From assembly GCA_017860075.1 (NCBI GenBank), contig JAFNAH010000036.1, positions 1-8,346 of the forward strand: a stretch of DNA of 8,346 nucleotides, read 5' to 3'. The translations under genes and the position numbers were made by a program. Under the pieces are notes generated by a model. The model searched no databases and was not told the origin of the DNA. It saw nothing but the letters and a program-made list of their open reading frames with translations. Shown one piece after another: positions 1 through 6,799 of the stretch. This DNA comes from Acidobacteriota bacterium (GTDB lineage Bacteria > Acidobacteriota > UBA6911). Each line of letters starts with the position of its first letter. Position 1 is the first letter of the stretch.

Positions 1-258
1 GACCTTGTACTTGTCCGCAATCAACTGCGGCACCTCGAGCAGCTCCAGCATCTTCCCCGGCAGTTTGAATTCATTCTCGCGGGTGGAAGCGAAGTAATTA
101 TGCAGGCTCCAGGTCGACACCGCGATGCGGCTGTGCTTGTCGGCGCCGGCTTGGGGCGCGGGTCCCCCGGCTGCGGCCCGGAGTATGTCGTTGGAGCAAA
201 GAGCCCCGGTCACGATCGTTCCCTCGGCCAACCGGGTCAGAAATTCTCGTCGGATCAT
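1..258 (-). CDS. Sugar phosphate isomerase/epimerase-like protein, Tat-exported (5' end only)
   Basis: Only the first 86 codons are inside the window; the gene continues past base 1. The protein opens MIRREFLTRL, a twin-arginine motif, followed by a hydrophobic, Ala-rich stretch to about residue 30, so export by the Tat pathway is likely. The mature part begins RIAVSTWSLHNYF (residues 44-56). That is the usual first strand and loop of xylose-isomerase-like TIM-barrel proteins annotated as sugar phosphate isomerase/epimerase, and the following segment, with LELLEVPQLIADKY, fits the first helix. The start is set by a strong GAGGAGG ribosome site six bases upstream. It diverges from the DUF6807 gene across 150 bases; both products look exported, so a joint role in extracytoplasmic sugar metabolism is a reasonable inference. 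The substrate cannot be read from this fragment, and the metal-binding residues lie outside the window. Confidence 0.75.
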   Translation of the reverse strand, partial: MIRREFLTRLAEGTIVTGALCSNDILRAAAGGPAPQAGADKHSRIAVSTWSLHNYFASTRENEFKLPGKMLELLEVPQLIADKYKV

Positions 259-307
259 CGGTCCTCCTCGATAAGGTTGTCGCTGACAGGATTCCATCAC
301 GCGCGCC

Positions 308-313
308 ATTATA
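308..313 (-). promoter_or_regulatory. Possible -10 box for the divergent isomerase-like gene
   Basis: The minus strand reads TATAAT, a perfect sigma70 -10 hexamer, about 50 bases upstream of the minus-strand ATG at 258. No good -35 hexamer or extended -10 TG lies at the expected distance, so this is a weak call. The rest of the 259-408 gap shows no clear operator. On the plus strand no convincing promoter for the DUF6807 gene was found beyond a TATAGT at 310-315 that overlaps the same AT-rich patch. Confidence 0.3.
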
Positions 314-408
314 GTCTCTGGAAGCGCCGGAATGGACCTTCTTCGATTTTTAGACTGGGAGGGGTTGTGCGGTATGATCTCCACTCGCCGGTTTGGAGGG
401 GGCTTTGC

Positions 409-1392
409 ATGATTGGTACGAGACGCGTGACAGGAAACCACCTTTGGCTATTTGCCGTTGCACTGGCCGCAATTGCTGCGCAGATCGGGCAGGCTGGGCC
501 GCCCCGGGACGGGGCCTCATCCCTGCGCCTCGAGAAGAATGACTATGCTGTCTCGATTTTCACCGGCGAAAGGCAGGTGCTGGAGTACCGCTTCGTAGAA
601 TCGCCGTTCAAGCCATATGTGTCGAAGCTTTTTACCCCCTCCGGGGTGCAGATCCTGAGGGATTCGCCCTCCGACCACAAGCATCACCATGCCCTGATGT
701 TCGCGCTCGCGGTGGATTCAATTGATTTCTGGGCGGAAGCAGAAGGTGCAGGCCTGGAGAAGAATCGCTCGCTTTCACTGGAAAACGCCCGGGTGGAGAG
801 GGGCCTGGAATCAGCCGGTCTTTCCCAGGGGCTCGAATGGGTCGGCGGCCCTGAGAAACAGGTACTTCTACTGGAAAAGCGCGCTGTGATCGCCTATCAG
901 GGCCCCGCTCTCGGTGCCACGCTGCTGACCTGGCATTCACGCCTCCAAACGCCGCCGGGCAGGAGATCCTCGGTGCTGACAGGTTCGCACTACTTTGGGC
1001 TTGGCCTGCGTTTTGTCGAATCGATGGATCAGGGGGGGCATTTCATCAACTCGGAGGGTAGTGCTGGAGATCCGGTTCGGGGGAGCGAACGGCTCACATC
1101 GGCCCGCTGGTGCGCATATACCGCTTCCGCCGACGGACACCCGGTCACGGCGGCTGTCTTCGACCACCCTTCAAATGCGCGTCATCCGGCCAGGATGTTC
1201 ACGATGGCGCCGCCGTTTGCCTACCTGGCTGCCACGCTGAACCTCTGGAAGGAACCGATGACCCTGACGCCAGGACGGGACCTGGCGCTGAATTACGGAG
1301 TGGCGCTCTGGGATGGCGAGACGAAAGCCGATGAAATCGAGCGGCTCTACCGGCTGTGGGTGGCGGCGACCCCGGCCAGGGCGAACCGCTAG
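409..1392 (+). CDS. Secreted DUF6807 family protein (Pfam formerly named PmoA)
   Basis: This 327-residue protein has a positively charged N-terminus (MIGTRRVTGNH) and a hydrophobic core (LWLFAVALAAIAA), which make a Sec signal peptide of about 29 residues. Family marks follow in order: a histidine cluster SDHKHHHALMFA (residues 88-99) running into DFW (106-108), HYFGLGLRFVESMDQGG (194-210), WCAYTA (234-239), and a DHPSNARHPARMF segment (252-264). These fit DUF6807, a family common in Acidobacteriota and Planctomycetota and often found near sugar isomerases and oxidoreductases. Its biochemical activity is unknown; the old label methane oxygenase PmoA is misleading. The frame is open upstream to 100, but ATG 409 is preferred because a GGAGGGGG ribosome site lies just before it and the signal peptide starts there. 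The gene is divergent from the isomerase-like gene and its stop overlaps the stop of the VWFA gene. Confidence 0.82.
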   Translation: MIGTRRVTGNHLWLFAVALAAIAAQIGQAGPPRDGASSLRLEKNDYAVSIFTGERQVLEYRFVESPFKPYVSKLFTPSGVQILRDSPSDHKHHHALMFALAVDSIDFWAEAEGAGLEKNRSLSLENARVERGLESAGLSQGLEWVGGPEKQVLLLEKRAVIAYQGPALGATLLTWHSRLQTPPGRRSSVLTGSHYFGLGLRFVESMDQGGHFINSEGSAGDPVRGSERLTSARWCAYTASADGHPVTAAVFDHPSNARHPARMFTMAPPFAYLAATLNLWKEPMTLTPGRDLALNYGVALWDGETKADEIERLYRLWVAATPARANR

Positions 1393-2435
1393 CCTTTCGG
1401 CGCGTAGTAGCCTTTCTTTGTCCGGGCGACCATGCCTGGTTTTGTGATCTTCACTTCGACCTTGCGGAATTTCCCGTCGCGCTTGGCGTTGGTCGAGTAG
1501 TACCCGATGCTGTACTGGCTGGCCAGTTCCTTGGCGATTTGCTCGAAAGTCGGTCCAAGGTCATCCATCTGCAGCGCATCGAATACGGCTCCGCCGCTGA
1601 ACTCACCGAGTTTCTTGAGATATTCCCGGCCCGCCATATATTCGACGGTCGTGCTGCCGGGTCCTCCGGGTCCGTAGATCGGGGGTCCGCTCCGTATGAT
1701 CGACGGGCCGCCGGGGAGAGGGATGCCGCCGACCGTCGGGCCAGGCTGCCGGGTATACAGGTCCCTCTCTGTATTGAAGTAGACGGAATAGACCGTCGCC
1801 CTGGTTTCCTTTGCGAGTTCCAGAGTCTCCTTCTGAGATGCCTTCCGGCTCGCGGTGTCGACTCCGTCGGTGAATAGCACCAGCGCCTTTCGTTCCTGGA
1901 CCGGCTTGAGGACGTCTTCCAGCGCCAGCCAGACGGCTTCGTAGAGAACCGTCCAGCCGCCCGGACGCGTTTCTTTGATCCCATAAGCGTTGCGGTCCCG
2001 GTCGATCGTGAAATCCTCGAGCAGGTTCACGTCCTGGGCGAAGGACATGATCGCCACCGAATCGTCCGGGTGCAGCAGGTTTACGAAGTGAATCGCTTCG
2101 TCTTGAATACGAGCCAGCTTCTGTTCCGTACTGCCGCTGGTATCGAGCGCCAGCACCACTGAGATCGGCTCGTCGGTCGATGCGAAGCCGCTTATCTCCT
2201 GGGCCACGCCGTCTTCGAAGACCTGGAAGTCTTCCTTCTTCAGGTCGGTGACCCGCTGGCCCTCCCGCGTCGTAACCACGACCGGGATAGAAACCATCTC
2301 CACGGCTATCCGGATGGTCTGATCATCCCCGGCTGCCTTCTTTTTTTGTTGAGGCGCGGGCGAGGCGGCAATCGATGCGGCCACGCAGACCGCGATCAAC
2401 GTGGAGCTGCATGCGACTCTGATTCGATGAAACAT
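1389..2435 (-). CDS. Secreted VWFA-related domain protein (acidobacterial type)
   Basis: This 348-residue protein has a signal peptide (residues 1 to about 26, with core TLIAVCVAASIAA). A Lys-rich linker leads to an N-terminal strand region containing VVVTTREGQRVTDLKKEDFQVFEDG (52-76), the usual lead-in of VWFA-related acidobacterial proteins. The von Willebrand A domain starts at ISVVLALDTSGS (91-102) and carries the MIDAS pattern D98, S100, S102. A threonine (T162, in GGWTVLYEA) and D190 in LFTDGVD supply the remaining metal ligands. A Gly/Pro-rich insertion at about 231-262 interrupts the domain, which closes with YSIGYYSTN and a strand pair ending KKGYYAPKG. Such domains bind ligands through a divalent metal; the partner is unknown. 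An AGAGGG ribosome site lies five bases before the ATG. It diverges from the LOG gene across 151 bases and ends tail to tail with the DUF6807 gene. Confidence 0.88.
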   Translation of the reverse strand: MFHRIRVACSSTLIAVCVAASIAASPAPQQKKKAAGDDQTIRIAVEMVSIPVVVTTREGQRVTDLKKEDFQVFEDGVAQEISGFASTDEPISVVLALDTSGSTEQKLARIQDEAIHFVNLLHPDDSVAIMSFAQDVNLLEDFTIDRDRNAYGIKETRPGGWTVLYEAVWLALEDVLKPVQERKALVLFTDGVDTASRKASQKETLELAKETRATVYSVYFNTERDLYTRQPGPTVGGIPLPGGPSIIRSGPPIYGPGGPGSTTVEYMAGREYLKKLGEFSGGAVFDALQMDDLGPTFEQIAKELASQYSIGYYSTNAKRDGKFRKVEVKITKPGMVARTKKGYYAPKG

Positions 2436-2586
2436 GAACCCTCTTTGTCTTTGAAATCTGTATCCTTATGATGATACCTCAGTATGTGACGAGCTGCGGG
2501 TATCCATCACAAATAGATGCAGGCCGGCATGAAGATGGTTCGCGCCTTGACGCGGGGACATTTCCAGGCGGGCGGGAGGGGGCTGG
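2436..2586. other. Divergent intergenic gap between VWFA and LOG genes
   Basis: This 151-base gap must carry the start signals for both genes. The two ribosome sites are clear: AGAGGG before the minus-strand ATG at 2435 and a GGGAGGGGG run before the plus-strand ATG at 2587. The left half is AT-richer, and TATCAT on the minus strand (2471-2476) could be a -10 box, but no matching -35 was found. A plus-strand TTGACG at 2547-2552 has no usable -10 at 16-18 bases. No terminator, RNA gene or clear operator is seen. Confidence 0.4.
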
Positions 2587-3318
2587 ATGAGAGGGCAATA
2601 TGTCATTGACGACATCAATGTCGCGGAATCGTGGCGGATGTTCCGAATCATGTCGGAGTTCGTGGATGGTTTCGAGACTCTCTCACATGTAAAACACGGC
2701 GTTTCCATCTTCGGATCCGCCCGCGTTTCGCCGGACAGCACGGAATACCTCCGGGCCTATGAGCTGGCCAGGGCACTCTCGTTGGCTGGTTTTTCGGTTA
2801 TCACCGGAGGGGGGCCCGGCGTCATGGAAGCTGCCAACAAGGGGGCCTGCGACGCCGGCGGGGAGTCGGTGGGGATGAACATCTCGCTGCCGCTCGAGCA
2901 GCGGCCGAACCCTTACATCAAGACCTTCCTCAACTTCCGGTATTTTTTTGTCCGCAAGGTGATGTTTGTCAAGTATTCGAGGGCGTTCATCATCCTGCCG
3001 GGCGGATTTGGCACACTGGATGAGCTGTTTGAATCTGTGACACTGATTCAAACCCAAAAAATACAGCCGTTCCCTGTAATCCTGGTCGGCCGCGACTTCT
3101 GGGCGCCTTTGGTGAGTTGGATCGAGGACAAGCTGGTGACGGGCCGCTTTATGTCGCCCGAGGACAGGGACATCCTGAAGGTAGTGGATACGACGGAGGA
3201 GGTACTTACGATCCTGCGATATATCCGCGTTCCCGACACCGCGCCGCCGGATCAGCACTCCAACCTTGCGGTGAGGACGGCGCCTCCGGCGAAGCTGCCG
3301 GGCAATCGACAGCCCTGA
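2587..3318 (+). CDS. LOG family protein (TIGR00730-type Rossmann-fold nucleotide phosphoribohydrolase)
   Basis: The 243-residue protein matches the long LOG/TIGR00730 group from end to end. It shows ESWRMFRIMSEFVDGFETL (14-32), IFGSAR (41-46), VITGGGPGVMEAANKGA (71-87) and FFVRKVMFVKY (120-130), then the signature LPGGFGTLDELFE (137-149). R123 and E146 sit where the catalytic Arg and Glu of LOG enzymes lie. Family members cleave nucleoside 5'-monophosphates to free base and ribose 5-phosphate. Plant members activate cytokinins, while in many bacteria the physiological substrate is unknown. The old name lysine decarboxylase is an annotation error in this family. The protein has no signal peptide and should be cytoplasmic. 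The ATG at 2587 follows a purine-rich ribosome site. The downstream hydrolase begins 14 bases after the stop, so the two are probably cotranscribed. The Pro-rich C-terminal tail (about 216-243) is unlikely to be part of the fold. Confidence 0.9.
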   Translation: MRGQYVIDDINVAESWRMFRIMSEFVDGFETLSHVKHGVSIFGSARVSPDSTEYLRAYELARALSLAGFSVITGGGPGVMEAANKGACDAGGESVGMNISLPLEQRPNPYIKTFLNFRYFFVRKVMFVKYSRAFIILPGGFGTLDELFESVTLIQTQKIQPFPVILVGRDFWAPLVSWIEDKLVTGRFMSPEDRDILKVVDTTEEVLTILRYIRVPDTAPPDQHSNLAVRTAPPAKLPGNRQP

Positions 3319-3332
3319 GGAAGGAGTCCCCG

Positions 3333-4019
3333 ATGCAACCGAGGCTTGTCCTGAAGCAGATGGAAATCGGCTCGATGATGAACTTCGTGTACCTCGTAGG
3401 GTGTGCGAAAACCCGTCAGGCCGCGGTTGTAGACCCGGCCTGGGATATCCCGTTCATTCGGGATACCGCGCAGGAGATGGGCCTCGAAATAGGCCACGTC
3501 TTCCTGACTCACGGTCATCCGGATCACATCAACGGGTTGCCCGAGCTGGTCGAAGCCACGCATGCACGTGTTCACCTGCATTCCCTCGAGGCGGCATACA
3601 TGCGGCAGATGGCGGCACAATTCGGTGTCCCGGAAGTCTTCGTGGACCTGGTAACCGGGAATTACGAGGCGGTGTCGGATGGTGAGGAAATCATGCTGGG
3701 GGAATTACCGGTTCGCGTGCTGCACACACCGGGGCACACGCCGGGTTCGGTCTGCTACCTGGCATGGGATAGCCTGTTTTCCGGCGATACCCTGTTCATC
3801 AATGCCTGCGGGCGCGTCGACCTGCCCGGGAGTGATCCCGCGGCAATGTGGTTCAGCCTGAACCGAAGGCTGGCTGCGTTGGACGACGGGACGGTGATCT
3901 ACCCGGGCCACAACTATGGTGGCCGCCGTTCGTCGACGATCGGCGAACAACGGCGCAGCAATCCGTACATGCAGTATGAGTCCGAGCAGGAATTCGTGCG
4001 CGACATGGGGGGCGATTGA
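3333..4019 (+). CDS. Metallo-beta-lactamase-fold hydrolase (glyoxalase II / persulfide dioxygenase-like)
   Basis: This 228-residue cytoplasmic protein carries a full set of MBL-fold metal ligands: the THGHPDH box (H60, H62, D64, H65), H135 in HTPGHTPGS, D152 in FSGDTLF, and H193 in IYPGHNYGG. The segment CGRVDLPGSDPAAMWFSL (159-176) and the late GEQRRSNPYM (204-213) are typical of the glyoxalase II/ETHE1-like branch. That branch includes thioester hydrolases and persulfide dioxygenases. Two intact metal sites are possible, but the sequence alone does not choose between these activities. The frame is open upstream to 3117, but that would overlap the LOG gene by about 200 bases. ATG 3333 has a GGAAGGAG ribosome site seven bases before it and gives the normal N-terminus. 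It is the second gene of a probable two-gene operon with the LOG protein. Confidence 0.88.
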   Translation: MQPRLVLKQMEIGSMMNFVYLVGCAKTRQAAVVDPAWDIPFIRDTAQEMGLEIGHVFLTHGHPDHINGLPELVEATHARVHLHSLEAAYMRQMAAQFGVPEVFVDLVTGNYEAVSDGEEIMLGELPVRVLHTPGHTPGSVCYLAWDSLFSGDTLFINACGRVDLPGSDPAAMWFSLNRRLAALDDGTVIYPGHNYGGRRSSTIGEQRRSNPYMQYESEQEFVRDMGGD

Positions 4020-4077
4020 TTCGGCGTTCCTGCTCCTTTTCGGCACTGCAAGGTCAACTTCCCGTTGCCTCACCCCG

Positions 4078-4097
4078 TATAAACGACAGCCGTGTCG
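4078..4097 (+). promoter_or_regulatory. -10-like box and small inverted repeat before the permease genes
   Basis: In the 88-base gap after the hydrolase gene, TATAAA (4078-4083) is followed at once by the inverted repeat CGACA-GCCG-TGTCG (4084-4097). The repeat abuts the GAGG ribosome site (4097-4100) of the first permease. The box may be a -10 element of a separate permease promoter, but no good -35 was found 16-18 bases upstream. The small hairpin could mask the ribosome site or mark an operator; both readings are inferred. No rho-independent terminator is seen in the gap, so read-through from the upstream operon remains possible. Confidence 0.25.
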
Positions 4098-4107
4098 AGG
4101 CGGTGCC

Positions 4108-5334
4108 ATGCACTTTGTAGAAGGAATCCTGATCGCTCTGGATGCCTTGTGGGCAAACAAGCTGAGGACAGTGCTCACGCTGCTCGGCAATATCGTCGGT
4201 GTGACGTCCGTGATCGCTGTCGTCAGCATCATCGACGGGATGAACGCCTACATAAGGACGGAGGTGGCCAGCGAGGGTTCCGGGGTGTTCAACGTCCAGC
4301 AGGTCAATACGCTCGACATCCTTTCGGATTTCGACAAGTTCCTGAAGTCGCTTCACAATCCCGACATCACGCTCTCGGACCTGCAGTACCTCAAAGAGCG
4401 GGTGACGCTGGCAGAGTACATGGATGCCAACGAGTCAACCTCGGCTCAGGTTCGATACGAGAGACGGTACATCAACGCGGTTGCGATCCAGGGCCGGTCT
4501 GAAAACTATCCGATGCTGGGGAGGTACGAACTGAAGGACGGTCGACACTTCTTCCCGCAGGAAGTCGCCCACGCGGCACAGGTAGCCGTGATCGGATTTG
4601 ACGTTGCGGACCGCATGTATCCGGGGACTGATCCCATCGGAAAGCAGATCAAGATCGCCGGCGTCAGCCATCAGATCATCGGGGTGCTCGAGAAACGCGC
4701 CGGTATGCTGGGAGGCAGCCCCAATCTGATGGTAATCATTCCCATCACCGCGTTCGAACGGATGTTCGGTTCTCACCGTTCCATCACGATCTCCGTGAAG
4801 GCCGCCAACCTTGATCAGATCACCGAATGCGTCGAACAGACGCGACTGGCGATGCGAATTCTCCGTCATCTGGGCCCCAAACGTGAAGACAACTTCGCCA
4901 TCGTCACCTCCGACAACCTGATCAGAGTATGGGAGGGGATCAGCACGGGCATCTTTGCCGCCCTGATCGGGATTGTCTCCATCAGTCTCGTGGTCGGCGG
5001 CATCGTCATCATGAATATCATGCTCGTTTCAGTCACAGAAAGGACGCGCGAGATCGGCATCCGCAAGGCCATGGGAGCCACGCGCGTGAACGTGCTCTGG
5101 CAGTTCCTGGTTGAGTCAATCACCCTTTCGGCCGTCGGCGGAGTCCTTGGCATCGTCCTCGGGTTCGCCGCCGCTGCCGCCGTGGCCTATTTTTCGCCGT
5201 TGCCTTACGCCATCAAGGCCTGGTCCATCCTGCTTGGACTCGGAGTAACGATGGCGGTCGGCGTTTTTTTCGGGATCTACCCCGCCATGCAGGCGGCGAA
5301 GCTGGATCCTATCGAGGCGTTGCGTTATGAGTAG
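4108..5334 (+). CDS. MacB/FtsX-type ABC transporter permease, first of a pair
   Basis: This 408-residue inner-membrane protein has the four-helix MacB/LolE layout. TM1 lies at about residues 21-43 (TVLTLLGNIVGVTSVIAVVSI). A large periplasmic MacB-type domain (about 50-270) follows, with DPIGKQIKI in the usual place. The C-terminal FtsX domain has TM2 at about 281-306, TM3 at about 334-362 and TM4 at about 373-394. The cytoplasmic loop ERTREIGIRKAMGAT (about 311-325) is the coupling segment that contacts the ATPase, and the end LDPIEALRYE is canonical. Relatives work with a separate ATPase to move lipoproteins, peptides or drugs by mechanotransmission; the cargo here is unknown. The frame is open back to 3916 in another frame of the hydrolase gene. 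ATG 4108, with GAGG seven bases upstream, gives the normal N-terminus. Its stop overlaps the next permease start by 8 bases, which implies translational coupling. Confidence 0.9.
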   Translation: MHFVEGILIALDALWANKLRTVLTLLGNIVGVTSVIAVVSIIDGMNAYIRTEVASEGSGVFNVQQVNTLDILSDFDKFLKSLHNPDITLSDLQYLKERVTLAEYMDANESTSAQVRYERRYINAVAIQGRSENYPMLGRYELKDGRHFFPQEVAHAAQVAVIGFDVADRMYPGTDPIGKQIKIAGVSHQIIGVLEKRAGMLGGSPNLMVIIPITAFERMFGSHRSITISVKAANLDQITECVEQTRLAMRILRHLGPKREDNFAIVTSDNLIRVWEGISTGIFAALIGIVSISLVVGGIVIMNIMLVSVTERTREIGIRKAMGATRVNVLWQFLVESITLSAVGGVLGIVLGFAAAAAVAYFSPLPYAIKAWSILLGLGVTMAVGVFFGIYPAMQAAKLDPIEALRYE

Positions 5335-6580
5335 GGTGCGACGGTCGAGCTTGATCAGTGAGAATCTGATCATTGCCTGGGATGTACTCAGCTCGCACAA
5401 GTTGCGCAGCGGACTGATCATTCTGGGTGTCTGCATCGGGGTTGCGGCTCTGATGGGCATGGTGTCGATCCTGGCCGGCCTCGGAGAGAAGATCACCCAC
5501 GACATCCATTCCTCGGAGCAGACCGTTGTCATAGTGATGAAGTTCGATGTGTTCGTGGGCGGCTTCGATGAATCGATGTTGCACAGAAAGGAAATCACCG
5601 AGGAAGACGCAAAGGCCCTGCGCGACGAGTGCAGGACGCTGCAGTACGTGACATTTCTCGCCCAACCTCAGGGCCCGCCCCAGTACACACTGAAAGCCGG
5701 GAACGAAAAGAGCCGGATGATCCAGGTGGTTGGGGCTCAACCCTCACTGTTCAACATCTGGAGTCTGGACCTGGAATTGGGGCGGATGTTTACAGATGAG
5801 GAGGTCCTGCACCGTTCCAAGGTGATAGTCCTCGGCCACAGCCCGCGCAGAGACCTGTTTCCGAACACGGACCCGATCGGGAAGAAGGTGAAGCTCGGAA
5901 ACGACGATTACACGGTCATCGGGGCTTTCGTTGAGCGAAAGACCATCTTCGGAAGCATGGGGGAGAACTTCGTCCTGGTCCCCTACACCACCTACAAAGC
6001 GAATCTGTGGAAGGAGACCGATTTCCAGCGGGCGCTCGGGGCGGTGCGGCAAGGGGTTTCCGTGGAAGCCGCGAAGGAAGAGGTCACCCGCATCATGAGA
6101 GTGCGGCGGAAGCTGAAGGCCAACCAGGAGAACGACTTTGCCGTGACCTCCTCAGACGCGGCGCTCGAGTTCATCAACAGGATTACGGCGCCCATCGCCG
6201 GCATACTCGCCGCCATATCTTCCATCGCGCTGCTGGTCGGCGGGATCGGTGTGATGAACATGATGCTGGTCTCCGTGACTGAGCGCACCGGCGAAATCGG
6301 CATCCGCAAGGCTGTAGGAGCGACGCGGCAGGACATACTCTGGCAGTTCCTGATTGAGGCAGGCACCCTAACATTCCTGGGTGGCGTGCTCGGAATCGCG
6401 ATCGGGCTCGGAGCCGCATTCGGAATCTCGGCGCTCACAGGCCTGCCAAGCAAGCTGTCGATTCCCTACGTGAGCATTGCAGTCATATCTTCCGTGGCGA
6501 TCGGCGTTTTTTTCGGGCTCTATCCAGCCAATCGGGCGGCGAAACTCGACCCGACGAGCGCGATGGGTTACGCCAAGTAA
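5327..6580 (+). CDS. MacB/FtsX-type ABC transporter permease, second of a pair
   Basis: This 417-residue protein is a paralogue of the preceding permease with the same layout. TM1 is at about residues 28-50 (SGLIILGVCIGVAALMGMVSI), the periplasmic domain spans about 55-280, and TM2 (289-314), TM3 (343-370) and TM4 (382-402) follow. The coupling loop ERTGEIGIRKAVGAT (319-333) and the following WQFLIEAGTLTFLGGVLGIAIG segment are very close to those of the first permease, while the periplasmic domains differ much more. This suggests a heterodimer of the LolC/LolE kind, formed after duplication, but that is an inference. The C-terminus is LDPTSAMGYAK rather than the common LDPxEALRYE. The start ATG lies in the shared ATGAGTAG at 5327-5334, with GAGG about ten bases upstream. 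No ATP-binding subunit follows; a palindromic repeat region and an insertion sequence come next. Confidence 0.9.
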   Translation: MSRVRRSSLISENLIIAWDVLSSHKLRSGLIILGVCIGVAALMGMVSILAGLGEKITHDIHSSEQTVVIVMKFDVFVGGFDESMLHRKEITEEDAKALRDECRTLQYVTFLAQPQGPPQYTLKAGNEKSRMIQVVGAQPSLFNIWSLDLELGRMFTDEEVLHRSKVIVLGHSPRRDLFPNTDPIGKKVKLGNDDYTVIGAFVERKTIFGSMGENFVLVPYTTYKANLWKETDFQRALGAVRQGVSVEAAKEEVTRIMRVRRKLKANQENDFAVTSSDAALEFINRITAPIAGILAAISSIALLVGGIGVMNMMLVSVTERTGEIGIRKAVGATRQDILWQFLIEAGTLTFLGGVLGIAIGLGAAFGISALTGLPSKLSIPYVSIAVISSVAIGVFFGLYPANRAAKLDPTSAMGYAK

Positions 6581-6612
6581 CCCCGGTCTGTATGGTCTCT
6601 CTCGAATCTCAC

Positions 6613-6704
6613 CTATGATACGGGCTTTCAGCCCTTCGTAGCCATTTGCGGGCCCTCTTACCTGGCGCGTTGCGCCAGGCTGGTATGAGGCGGGCCTTCG
6701 GCCC
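6613..6704 (-). repeat. Composite three-hairpin repeat, left copy (inverted)
   Basis: On the minus strand this 92-base unit reads, in order: hairpin A GGGCC-GAA-GGCCC (6692-6704), a short linker with CTCATA, hairpin B CCTGGCGC-AAC-GCGCCAGG (6661-6679), a 26-base linker, hairpin C GGGCT-GAA-AGCCC (6622-6634), and a closing CATAG (6613-6617). The order, loop lengths and CATA boxes match the right copy at 6809-6899. Weak similarity may continue outward, with CATACAGACC here and CATCAGACC beyond the right copy. REP/BIME-like elements and structured RNA are both possible classes; which family it belongs to is not known to me. Confidence 0.8.
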
Positions 6705-6799
6705 TTGGGTCCATCTCCAGACAGCATCGAGCAGACCAGCTGCCCTTGGAACCGTCTCCAAACGGCATCTGGCGGGCCCGTGGAACCTTATTCCGATGG
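6701..6799 (+). repeat. Imperfect tandem repeat between the two hairpin units
   Basis: Three related segments begin GCCCTTGGGTCC (6701), GCCCTTGGAACC (6742) and GCCCGTGGAACC (6776), at intervals of 41 and 34 bases. After the first two, 24-base stretches at 6711-6734 and 6752-6775 agree at 18 positions (CCATCTCCAGACAGCATC against CCGTCTCCAAACGGCATC at their starts). The third is more diverged and ends in ATGGAGAT. The segment may be a decayed further set of the flanking repeat, or a passenger between the inverted copies. The first copy overlaps the outer edge of hairpin A of the left unit. Confidence 0.5.

Noticed and set aside
100..408. Upstream extension of the DUF6807 reading frame (103 more codons)
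   Set aside because: It would overlap the divergent isomerase-like gene and bury the signal peptide; ATG 409 has a strong ribosome site and gives a proper signal sequence.
409..1392. Methane/ammonia monooxygenase subunit, from the old Pfam name PmoA
   Set aside because: The protein is a soluble exported DUF6807 member with no membrane helices apart from its signal peptide; the name is a historical misnomer.
1356..1877. Plus-strand open frame of 173 codons
   Set aside because: It is antisense to the VWFA gene, has no family features, and follows from the GC-rich codon pattern of the true gene.
2587..3318. Lysine decarboxylase
   Set aside because: The PGGxGTxxE signature belongs to LOG phosphoribohydrolases; there is no pyridoxal phosphate site.
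3117..3332. Upstream extension of the MBL hydrolase frame
   Set aside because: It lies out of frame inside the well-supported LOG gene; ATG 3333 has its own ribosome site and yields a normal N-terminus.
3916..4107. Upstream extension of the first permease frame
   Set aside because: It overlaps the end of the hydrolase gene in another frame and adds a non-membrane leader not seen in MacB-type permeases.
4866..5598. Minus-strand open frames opposite the permease FtsX domains
   Set aside because: They have no ribosome sites and no recognisable domain, and the same kind of frame appears opposite the second permease as a mirror of the conserved coding sequence.
6622..6634. Rho-independent terminator of the permease operon
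   Set aside because: The hairpin is only five base pairs long and no T-run follows on the plus strand.
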